A stretch of DNA of 8,542 nucleotides from CAYYIS01 sp964470965 (lineage in GTDB: Bacteria > JAAXHH01 > JABIQT01). Positions 1-5,716 of the stretch are shown in pieces. Location of the stretch: the NCBI GenBank assembly GCA_964470965.1, contig CAYYIS010000098.1:1-8542 (forward strand), read 5' to 3'. Position numbers and translations under genes: made by a program. The notes under the pieces are model-generated. The model worked only from the letters and a program-made list of their open reading frames with translations, was not told where the DNA came from and made no database searches. Every line of letters starts with the position of its first letter. The stretch's first letter is position 1.

Positions 1-2
1 TC

Positions 3-233
3 CACGACCTTCATCACACTTGTGCATCTCTTCTTATCGCTCAGGGAGAGAACCCTGAGTACATTCAAGAGCAGCTGCGACATAGTTGCTTTGAAATGAC
101 ATTCGATAGATAAGGCCGTCTGTTTCCCGACACCAACAGCGAAGCCTCATCCGGTCTGGATGAAACCCTGTTCGGTAATCGTATTTCAGTGCTGAAACCA
201 GGCACGACGGATTTCCCAATTGACATAACATAG
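3..233 (+). pseudogene. Tyrosine recombinase (phage-type integrase) 3' remnant
   Basis: Reading from base 3 gives a clear match to the C-terminal catalytic domain of tyrosine recombinases: HDLHHTCASLLIAQGENP, then a YIQEQLRHS stretch, a stop, and GRLFPDTNSEASSGLDETLFG. In the family the segment is HDLRHT...LGHS...DRYGHLFP, carrying the box II HxxR, the GH pair and the nucleophilic Tyr. Here the HxxR arginine is His, the GH glycine is Arg, the nucleophile codon is TAA (111-113), and the His after it is Arg. Beyond the stop the same frame stays open and family-like to TAG at 231-233. The gene is therefore inactive, and the window edge removes its 5' part. Such enzymes integrate islands or phages, often at tRNA genes, and a tRNA-like fragment lies about 190 bases downstream. 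Confidence 0.85.
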
Positions 234-419
234 CCTGAAAGCTGTTAACAACGCAGGCGTTGATTCTGGAAGATGGTCTGCTAAAGCCCTGCTAACGGAA
301 CAAGCTACAACATCCTGATGTACCGGAAACTAGAAATAAACTGCCAGTGGCCGAATAGAAATTTATACAAACCATAAGCCACGAAGATGAAACAATCGGA
401 ATGTGATCAATCAATCTCC

Positions 420-456
420 GGAGCGGTAGTTCAGAGGCCGAATCCTCTCTGGCGTA
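420..456 (+). other. tRNA-like fragment (tRNA-Asp 5' end fused to a T-arm-like hairpin)
   Basis: Bases 420-434 read GGAGCGGTAGTTCAG, identical to the first 15 nt of E. coli-type tRNA-Asp (acceptor strand plus start of the D arm). They run straight into a 5-bp stem AGAGG/CCTCT (433-437 and 444-448) enclosing CCGAAT, which resembles a T-arm lacking one loop base, followed by CTCTGGCGTA like an acceptor 3' strand. The D loop, anticodon arm and variable region are missing, so this is not a functional tRNA. Beside an integrase remnant it could be an attachment-site scar or a deleted tRNA. The 15-nt identity is a direct observation. The T-arm reading is weaker. Confidence 0.4.
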
Positions 457-507
457 TGACAGAAACGGAAACGGACACAACAAGTTAGGAGGTTCAGTTA
501 ATCCTTC

Positions 508-968
508 TTGTCTGCACGGTTTTTCTCAGAAGGCGCCGGACCTCTTTTAGGAGAAGTCCAGCCTGCGATGCTTCCTTTCCTTCTTAACATGGTCTATTTA
601 AAACCCCTTTATCTAATACCTATTACCTACGGCGCGGGAGAACGCCCACATGGAGGATTCTGGAGACTTGAAGTTCCAGTTTGGTCTTATTATATATGCT
701 GGCAGGAACGGAGAAGAATTTGCGTGTTAAATACAAAGTGTAAAAACCTGACGGTTACTCAGCCGCTGACATCGCACAGTGGGCCGCCTGTGCAGGTTCA
801 GAAAAATGCAAAGACGCCCTATTGGTTTACCCAAAGGAAATACCATCTTTGCTGGACCAACCCGGATGCGATCGTATTCAAGTTAGAGGTCGCGACGGTG
901 ACCTGGATACGCAGGGACAGAAATTGCTCAAAACAATCTTCCAAGAAGATCGAGTCCAAATAGACTAG
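508..968 (+). pseudogene. mcrC: McrC-like restriction-system protein, frameshifted remnant
   Basis: No single frame holds this protein, but successive frames read like the C-terminal half of McrC, the partner of the McrB GTPase in modification-dependent restriction. Frame 1 from about 508 gives ARFFSEGAGPLLGE and AMLPFLLNMVYL, like the family's helical segment before LFExFV. A shift gives LFKTPLSNTYYLRR, and another gives GLIIYAG then TEKNLRVKYKV, matching the 'PD-lvly...DxKYK' nuclease core. After an in-frame TAA (741-743) comes KPDGYSAADIAQWAACAG, then CKDALLVYPKE, and finally GRDGDLDTQGQKLLKTIF, ending at TAG 966-968. The family has D-iyQ-aYa, llYP and GDLD-aG at these places. At least two frameshifts and one stop make it inactive. 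No McrB was seen. The family call rests on motif memory, not a search. Confidence 0.62.
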
Positions 969-976
969 GCGTTATG

Positions 977-997
977 TCCAATATGGAATATATCCAT
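977..997. promoter_or_regulatory. Possible operator: tandem TCCA/TGGA dyads upstream of the beta-helix gene
   Basis: TCCA-ATA-TGGA (977-987) is followed directly by ATATA and TCCAT, so that ATGGA-ATATA-TCCAT (983-997) forms a second dyad sharing the central half-site. It ends 37 bases before the start codon at 1035, a suitable position for a regulator of the two-gene carbohydrate cluster. No convincing -35/-10 pair was identified around it. Confidence 0.25.
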
Positions 998-1034
998 TAG
1001 CAGTTCTCGATCTGATCTAAAACTCGGGGGAACA

Positions 1035-2255
1035 ATGCAACACGATCCAGACGTAGATACGGTCCACGAATACGGCGCCCGTGGTGACGGAAAAACGGAC
1101 GACCAGGAGCCCATCCAACGAGCGTTGGACGGGCCCTGTCCAGTAATTGGTATTCCGTCCGGTAACTATTTACTCGGTGACACCCTCCGGGTTGGATCAG
1201 GTAAACGTGTTTTGGCGGCACCTGACGCGATTCTAAAATTGGCCGACGGTGCCGGACGGAATTCCGGTAGCTTTATTCTCACCAACAACGACCATGACAC
1301 AGGCAACGACCACATCGAAATTTCAGGCGGCATATGGGATGGCAACAATGAGGCCAATAAGCGGGGCGAGGACGGAGATTCCGACGGGTACACGGGCGTT
1401 GCGGTTAACTTCGTAAATGTGCGACATCTGCGTCTCGCCGACATGACAATTCGTAATCCTGAATCGTTTTCGATCCGCCTTGGAGAGGTAGGGCATTTTG
1501 AGATCGAGGATATTCGCCTGGACCAGACCGTCTCGCGCCCTAACCAGGATGGCATCCACTTAGGCGGGTTCTGCCAGGACGGTTATATTCGTGGCATTTA
1601 TGCAGTCACTGCGGATACACCAAACGATGACATGGTAGCGCTGAATGCCGATGACAACGTGGAGAGGGTCCTTAACCTCGGAATGAAATGCGGACCGATC
1701 CGCAACATACACGTGGAGGAATTGGCGGCGGAGAACGCCTATACGTTTGTTCGGCTCCTGAGTGAGTCTCAGCCGATAGAGGGTATTCGAATTCGCAATC
1801 TTTCCGGCGGGTGTCGGTGCTACGCAATCAACATGGATAACTGGGCTTTCCCCGCTGGGAGTGGTGATATACGGAATATCGATATCCGCCACGCCCGCAT
1901 CGCCAAGGTGCCGGAATCGCCCGGGTTTCCACTGGTTGACATCCGTCTGGGCGTGCGGGACCTCATCATCGAAGACTTCCAGCGTGTGGATGATGGAGAC
2001 TCTTTCGCCCACACGTTGAATATTGAAAACCTGAAGGACAACCTGGTCAGAATAGAGGGTGTTTCCGAAGAAGATCTGAAGTTGACATCAGGGGATGCGG
2101 GTTCAGCCGAAGGGACACCCGGTCCGGTCTTCCAGTCGGACAAAACAGGGCGTCATCACACAGCTGTAACGATGCGCGAAGGCTCTAAGCTGGTCCTGAC
2201 TCGCGGCGGGATAAAGCGTCTGACGATTAATAGAGAGCATAACGATGAAGAATGA
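1035..2255 (+). CDS. Right-handed beta-helix protein, pectate lyase/GH28-like
   Basis: This 406-residue protein is intact. Residues 10-31 (VHEYGARGDGKTDD, then IQRAL) are the N-terminal signature of the pectate-lyase/rhamnogalacturonase beta-helix superfamily. They are followed by irregular coils rich in I-x-I-x-N patterns (I-EISGGIWDGN near 94-104, IRGIYAVTAD, IRNIHVEEL, IRIRNLSGG, IRNIDIRHA). NQDGIHLGG (170-178) and NDDMVALNADD (197-207) sit where GH28 polygalacturonases carry NTD and DD, but the family's later GHG and RIK motifs are not visible, so substrate and even lyase versus hydrolase chemistry are open. There is no signal peptide or membrane segment, which suggests a cytoplasmic enzyme acting on imported oligosaccharides. 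A GGGGG run 4 bases before the ATG is the best ribosome binding site. The end overlaps the next gene by 11 bases, implying translational coupling. Confidence 0.85.
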   Translation: MQHDPDVDTVHEYGARGDGKTDDQEPIQRALDGPCPVIGIPSGNYLLGDTLRVGSGKRVLAAPDAILKLADGAGRNSGSFILTNNDHDTGNDHIEISGGIWDGNNEANKRGEDGDSDGYTGVAVNFVNVRHLRLADMTIRNPESFSIRLGEVGHFEIEDIRLDQTVSRPNQDGIHLGGFCQDGYIRGIYAVTADTPNDDMVALNADDNVERVLNLGMKCGPIRNIHVEELAAENAYTFVRLLSESQPIEGIRIRNLSGGCRCYAINMDNWAFPAGSGDIRNIDIRHARIAKVPESPGFPLVDIRLGVRDLIIEDFQRVDDGDSFAHTLNIENLKDNLVRIEGVSEEDLKLTSGDAGSAEGTPGPVFQSDKTGRHHTAVTMREGSKLVLTRGGIKRLTINREHNDEE

Positions 2256-3564
2256 CAGCCGCATCTGCGAGTCGCCTCGATTTCTGGAAGGCATGTTTTT
2301 TCTGGAATCTCTCGCCCGGGAGGTGCTTGAGGCCTCCCGCGTAAGGTCCGGAAGGTCCGTTGCGGGATATGGGCCGAACACCACGGGGGGGACGTTGATC
2401 CGTCCCGGCGGCAGGGACTGTTACCCGGCGTTCTGGATCCGGGATTTTGCCATATCGCTCGCGTGCGGGCTGGTTAACCCGGTGGAGATCGAACACGGCT
2501 TGCGACTCACCGCCCGATGTCAGGCGAAGGAAGACTGGCGAACGCCGTCTGGTAGTTTCGTTCCGAAGGGGGGCATCGCCGACCATATCACATTCGATGG
2601 TACGCCTATATATTTTCCCGGCGGCCTGACATATGAGACACAGGGACAACCATTCGGATATTACCCCAGTCTAGACGATCATTTTTATTTTGTGGAGATG
2701 GCCTGGCATCTCGCCATCTCTTGCGGTCGGCGCACGATTCTCGATGAAGAAATCGACGGTATGAGTCTTCTTGAAAGACTCACACTGGCATTCAACGTAC
2801 CAGGGGTAAGGGAGGGCAGTGAGTTGGTTTGGTGTGATGATCGGTATCGGGGGGTGTCCTTCGGATTTACAGACATAGTCGTCCACACGGGTGACCTCCT
2901 CTTTTGCTCCGTGCTCCGCTTCCGGGCGGCGGTTCAGCTGGCCGAAATGCACCAGATTTGCGGCGCAGTGCATGAAGCGGAACGGTACCGGTCTTTGGCC
3001 GCGAACATATCAGATCAAATTTCCTCGGCTTTTCTGCTCGACAGCGGCCTCTTGCGGGCCAGTACTGGAAAGAGTGCACAACCCGACGTTTGGGGCTCTG
3101 CCTTCGCGGTGTATTCGGGGGTGCTGGGCAGCGAAGAGGCCCGGGTCGCCCAGGCGCTCACACGGGCATTGAAGAACGGCACCATCACCTGGAAAGGCAA
3201 CATACGGCATGTACCGACCGACGGTGATTTCAACAAAACGAGTGCCTGGGAACAGACGGTGAATGACCGGCCGAAGAACCGGTATCAGAACGGCGCCTAC
3301 TGGAATACGCCGACAGGATGGGTCTGCTACGCCGTGGCAGGGATTGATGAGGGTGCCGCAGGTGAACTGGCGCTCCAGTACATCGAGGAATTGCGTGAAG
3401 GAGACTTTCGTCAGGGCGATGCCTTTGGTTCACCGTACGAATGTATCCATCCCGACGGCGACCATCAGCAGAACCCGGTGTATCTTACGAGTGTGACGGC
3501 CCCGGTTGCGGCTTTTCAGAAGCTTGGATGGATCGATGACAATGCCAGAAGCGAATCGCCCTGA
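2245..3564 (+). CDS. Putative six-hairpin (alpha/alpha-barrel) glycosidase-like protein
   Basis: The product is 439 residues with no signal peptide. The fold class is suggested by aromatic- and glycine-rich turns spaced between long amphipathic helices: YGPNTTGG (42-49), RDCYPAFWIRDFAISL (57-72), FGYYPSLDDHFYFVEMAWHLA (a span at 137-157), DVWGSAFAVYSGVL (281-294), RYQNGAYWNTPTGWVCYAV (346-364) and SPYECIHPDGD (396-406). Such W-R-D and QNG-YW-P-GW blocks are typical of six-hairpin glycosidases related to amylo-alpha-1,6-glucosidase, GH63 and GH78. No catalytic pair can be assigned with certainty; acidic residues in WIRDF, SLDDH and SAWEQ are candidates. ATG 2245 lies inside the upstream gene, after GAGAG, so translation is probably coupled. 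The pair likely degrades one oligosaccharide inside the cell. Exact family and substrate are unknown. Confidence 0.75.
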   Translation: MKNDSRICESPRFLEGMFFLESLAREVLEASRVRSGRSVAGYGPNTTGGTLIRPGGRDCYPAFWIRDFAISLACGLVNPVEIEHGLRLTARCQAKEDWRTPSGSFVPKGGIADHITFDGTPIYFPGGLTYETQGQPFGYYPSLDDHFYFVEMAWHLAISCGRRTILDEEIDGMSLLERLTLAFNVPGVREGSELVWCDDRYRGVSFGFTDIVVHTGDLLFCSVLRFRAAVQLAEMHQICGAVHEAERYRSLAANISDQISSAFLLDSGLLRASTGKSAQPDVWGSAFAVYSGVLGSEEARVAQALTRALKNGTITWKGNIRHVPTDGDFNKTSAWEQTVNDRPKNRYQNGAYWNTPTGWVCYAVAGIDEGAAGELALQYIEELREGDFRQGDAFGSPYECIHPDGDHQQNPVYLTSVTAPVAAFQKLGWIDDNARSESP

Positions 3565-3811
3565 CACGAAGGAGGCGGTCTTCCGGAAGCAACCTTTGCC
3601 GCCGGGAATTTCTATGCCCCGGATGGCCTGCAAAACCAATTGGCTTTCCACATAGCGAATTGATTTGAGGGGGAGTCATCTGGGATGCGACCTGGATTTA
3701 TGAATAGGATGTTCGCTGCCTGCTCCAGACGACGGTTCGTCGATTCAGATATTCGTCGACCGAGACGCGACAGCCCTCGGCGCCTCCAACGTGTCCCGGT
3801 GGGCGCGCGTA

Positions 3812-3836
3812 TAACCGATGTCACGCAGATCGGTTA
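3812..3836. repeat. Perfect 8-bp inverted repeat, 9-nt spacer
   Basis: TAACCGAT (3812-3819), spacer gtcacgcag, ATCGGTTA (3829-3836). The arm-to-arm geometry (about two helical turns between arm centres) fits a dimeric-regulator operator. It lacks a following T tract, so it is not a standard terminator. A short AACC-N7-GGTT dyad follows just downstream. No nearby start codon clearly uses it. Confidence 0.4.
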
Positions 3837-3891
3837 CGAGCGAACCATTGAACGGTTTGATAAGTTTGTGATACACTTTGGAGGAGCTGTT

Positions 3892-3975
3892 ATGTGTACC
3901 TCGCCGTATGTATGCGCTCGGGTGCCGGTTATCCGAGAATCCCGTGATGGACCGCTGAGAGGTGAGGCGTTATAG
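3892..3975 (+). CDS. Possible 27-residue small ORF with a strong Shine-Dalgarno
   Basis: GGAGGAG (3880-3886) lies 5 to 7 bases before ATG 3892, the best ribosome binding site in this spacer. The ORF encodes MCTSPYVCARVPV, then IRESRDGPLRGEAL, and stops at TAG 3973-3975. There is no membrane segment and no recognised motif apart from two cysteines five residues apart. The product is too short for family recognition and a chance site is quite possible. It is listed only because of the spacing and quality of the binding site. Confidence 0.2.
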   Translation: MCTSPYVCARVPVIRESRDGPLRGEAL

Positions 3976-4088
3976 GCGTTGTCGTAGCGAATACCTTTAG
4001 TCGTCATGGGGGCAGTGCTGTAGAGCACGCTGGGATAGGACATTATCAAAATACAAACTGAACGTGATACATTCTGACATTCACCGTT

Positions 4089-4763
4089 CTAGGACTTTTT
4101 TGCTACCAGCACGCCCATCGGACCTTTCTTCCAGACGCATTCAGTTTTGAATCCGACGCTTTCCAACGCTGCCAGTTCCACCGGCATCGGCAGGTATGTG
4201 TCCTCGTCAGACCATTCGTCAAAGTGCTGCCAGGCACGTTGCTCGGAAATTCCGTTGGCGACGAGGTGATCGGCCCAGAATCGATAGAGTCGATCGTTCT
4301 CGTTTCGGTCTTCCGGCATATTCGCATCTGCATTAACCAGAAGGCCGCCCGGCCGGAGTGCCTGGAAGATCTCATGGAACAGCGCCGTTTTGGCCTCGAC
4401 GGTCGGGACGTGATGGAGGGAGAGCGAGGCGGCAAACGCATCGCTTGAAGACAGCGGCTCATAGTAGGACCGCTGACTGAACCGGACGCGGTCCCCGAAA
4501 CGCTCCAATCGTTCGCGTGCCTTCGCAATCATCTCCGAATCGACATCCACAAGCTCCACGGTCCCGATGCCAGCTCGCTCGAGCAGCACCTCTGAGAGCG
4601 CACCCGTACCCGCGCCGAGGTCCTGCACAAGCCCTGGCTCGACGGAGGCCACGGCGTCCGCAGCCGCCTCCAACATTGACTCATAGCCCGGAATGAATCG
4701 GCGGATCGCTTCGTCGTAACTTTCGTTACCGAGGCGTAGATGCATGCGGACGTTATGTGCCAT
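4089..4763 (-). CDS. Class I SAM-dependent methyltransferase
   Basis: This 224-residue soluble protein has the Rossmann methyltransferase motifs in order: VQDLGAGTGALSEVL at 46-60 (motif I, SAM glycine loop), VELVDVDSEMI at 69-79 (acidic residue for the ribose hydroxyls), AASLSLHHVP at 111-120 (motif IV), LRPGGLLVNAD at 136-146 (motif V/VI), and a C-terminal beta hairpin ending in GVLVAKK. The pattern fits the UbiE/Methyltransf_25 type; the acceptor cannot be read from sequence. ATG 4763 was chosen over GTG 4766 because AGGA sits 6 bases before ATG but only 3 before GTG. The gene follows the Sec-containing ArsC-like gene on the same strand after 51 bases, so they are probably one operon and may share a redox or metalloid-related substrate. 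That link is inference. Confidence 0.88.
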   Translation of the reverse strand: MAHNVRMHLRLGNESYDEAIRRFIPGYESMLEAAADAVASVEPGLVQDLGAGTGALSEVLLERAGIGTVELVDVDSEMIAKARERLERFGDRVRFSQRSYYEPLSSSDAFAASLSLHHVPTVEAKTALFHEIFQALRPGGLLVNADANMPEDRNENDRLYRFWADHLVANGISEQRAWQHFDEWSDEDTYLPMPVELAALESVGFKTECVWKKGPMGVLVAKKS

Positions 4764-4798
4764 CACTATTCCTGACCTGTTATCTGGCCCACCTTACC

Positions 4799-4813
4799 CG
4801 GTACTTGGTACCG
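4799..4813. repeat. Small hairpin between the selenoprotein and methyltransferase genes
   Basis: CGGTAC-TTG-GTACCG is a perfect 6-bp inverted repeat placed one base after the selenoprotein stop codon. It has no U-tract on either strand, so it is more likely an mRNA-processing or stabilising hairpin, or chance, than a terminator. Confidence 0.3.
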
Positions 4814-4814
4814 C

Positions 4815-5159
4815 CTATCCGAACACTTCCGTAAATACGTCTTCATGGAAACCCACTACGATCATGTCGCCAACACGTAGCGTAGGAGCCCGGAGATTTC
4901 CCGTAGGTCCGAGCATGGCGGCCACGACGTCATCGGCAACGGGCAACGCAACGGAATACTCATCGATTTTCTTGCCTTTTGCTACGACCATCTTCGTCGC
5001 GGTCTCGAGCATTGATCTCGCGTCTTCAGCCCGCAATTTCCTACTCGCCGGAACGGTTTCATGCACTTCTACCTGATTGTCCTCCAGAAACCTGGAGGCT
5101 TTGTCGCAGCCGCTTCATCCCTTACGATGGTAATACCAGTGTACTTTGGCGGATTTCAT
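4815..5159 (-). CDS. Selenocysteine-containing ArsC-family-like thioredoxin-fold protein (UGA at codon 15)
   Basis: Read through one in-frame UGA (5117-5115), the gene encodes 114 residues. It starts MKSAKVHWYYHRKG, continues U15-S-G-C18-D-K, and ends MLGPTGNLRAPTLR (82-95) and VVGFHEDVFTEVFG. This is the thioredoxin-fold layout of ArsC/Spx-like proteins: a first strand, a redox CxxC-type motif at the helix start, and a cis-proline loop (R-A-P, Pro92) before the last strand. UGA falls exactly at the first redox cysteine, giving a UxxC motif, and the frame is intact on both sides. AGGAGG lies 8 bases upstream of ATG 5159, fixing the start. A SECIS-like hairpin follows the UGA. Expected role: cytoplasmic thiol/selenol oxidoreductase or reductase; true arsenate reduction is not shown. 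Without Sec decoding only a truncated call from GTG 5066, or nothing, would be made. A nonsense mutation is the alternative, made unlikely by the combined evidence. Confidence 0.87.
5081..5117 (-). promoter_or_regulatory. Bacterial SECIS element with its UGA selenocysteine codon
   Basis: On the minus-strand mRNA the UGA (5117-5115) is followed by 16 nt, then CCUCCAG (5098-5092), loop GUUU (5091-5088) and CUGGAGG (5087-5081). That is a perfect 7-bp, mostly G-C stem. The apical loop begins with G, and 23 nt separate the UGA from that G. Bacterial SECIS elements bound by SelB have a G among the first two loop bases about 16-37 nt after the UGA, so placement and loop fit. The stem also encodes ASRFLED of the first helix. 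Confidence 0.85.
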
Positions 5160-5167
5160 GGTATGAT

Positions 5168-5173
5168 CCTCCT
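5168..5173 (-). promoter_or_regulatory. Strong Shine-Dalgarno of the selenoprotein gene
   Basis: AGGAGG on the minus strand, 8 bases before ATG 5159. It decides the start just 14 codons ahead of the UGA, showing that the short segment before the UGA is genuinely translated rather than being the tail of another ORF. Confidence 0.8.
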
Positions 5174-5716
5174 GGTTGTGCAGGCAATAGATAGTGGAAA
5201 AACCAGCTGCAAGAACATGTACAATACCTTGTAACGAGTCAAAGACCTTACACGAAGGCACTTGATTTCTGGTCCGCACACGTATCATAGGGCCAGGTGT
5301 CCGCATCATATTATCGCCGACAGCAATGAAGGACAAGAGAAAGAAGCCGAATGCAACCGCGTAGCATCATCTGATGTGCCCACCTACGGTAATATCCGAC
5401 AGGTCTTCGTGTGCGAGCGCGTGTCGTACATTTTGCTCAAGTCCATCCCTAACAATGCTGAGGGCGACGTAATGGGGACCGATTCCGGGATTCCGCCAAA
5501 CCATCATTAATCCGGATTAACGAGGTATTGGACGAGACAAGGGAGGAATGGGAAATCATCGTTGTGCGGCAGAGCCTCCCACAGTAGGAAACACCCAACA
5601 AATCACATGCTGGCGCAAGTCGGCGACGAACGGGGCAGTGTAGCGGCATCACCAGGAACTATCCGCTTCCTGTTTGGGGTGTAGCCTGGAACCGACATTA
5701 AAGGCGCCTGCGTCAC
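5174..5716. other. Spacer upstream of the selenoprotein operon and downstream of the NHL gene
   Basis: No intact gene was recognised. It must hold the promoter of the minus-strand selenoprotein operon. A TTGACT at 5242-5237 (minus) is the nearest -35-like hexamer, but the -10 matches at usable spacing are poor. A + frame around 5506-5589 reads LIRINEVLDETREEWEIIVVRQ, protein-like but cut by a stop. A - frame around 5372-5509 also reads protein-like (GPHYVALSIVRDGLEQNVRHAL) before a TGA. Both may be gene debris. A perfect 14-bp palindrome lies at 5507-5520. Confidence 0.45.
5507..5520. repeat. Perfect 14-bp palindrome TTAATCCGGATTAA
   Basis: All seven half-site bases are symmetric with no spacer. 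It is operator-like in form but lies about 350 bases from the nearest start codon (5159, minus strand) and about 200 bases past the stop of the NHL gene. It overlaps no intact gene. Confidence 0.45.

Larger units (their letters stand above)
3565..4088. other. Gene-poor spacer between the glycosidase gene and the convergent methyltransferase gene
   Basis: No recognisable protein or RNA gene is seen. The frame following the glycosidase stop stays open for about 32 codons but matches nothing known. A + frame near 3713-3808 reads like a beta-strand fragment (SSIQIFVDRDATALG) before a stop, possibly an old gene remnant. The stretch contains the palindrome CTTCCGGAAG near 3580, an 8-bp inverted repeat (3812-3836) and a small hairpin GTGCT-GTAG-AGCAC near 4015-4028. 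No U-tract terminator was found although two genes converge here. Confidence 0.5.

Noticed and set aside
508..963. A continuous 151-codon ORF taken as an intact hypothetical protein.
   Set aside because: Only its first 30 or so codons look like the McrC family. The later family-like segments are in other frames, so the continuous frame is accidental.
1166..2143. Long minus-strand ORFs opposite the beta-helix gene.
   Set aside because: Their translations are Arg/Ser/Pro-rich with no domain pattern, while the + strand reading is a coherent beta-helix protein; they are antisense shadows.
3848..3877. TTGAAC-N18-TACACT as a promoter for the small ORF at 3892.
   Set aside because: The predicted transcript start would fall inside the Shine-Dalgarno, leaving no usable leader.
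3685..3975. 96-codon + strand ORF in the spacer.
   Set aside because: Arg-rich, low-complexity reading with no domain pattern and no good ribosome binding site at its start. Only the final 27 codons have a good one, and these are listed separately.
4815..5066. Truncated 83-codon ORF starting at an internal GTG.
   Set aside because: It lacks the first strand and the redox motif of the fold, and the GTG has no ribosome binding site. The read-through gene from 5159 explains it better.
5367..5369. A second in-frame TGA (minus strand) upstream of the selenoprotein start, inside a protein-like reading.
   Set aside because: It has no ribosome binding site before it, no hairpin at SECIS distance and no recognisable motif around it. 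The real start at 5159 lies well downstream with its own AGGAGG.
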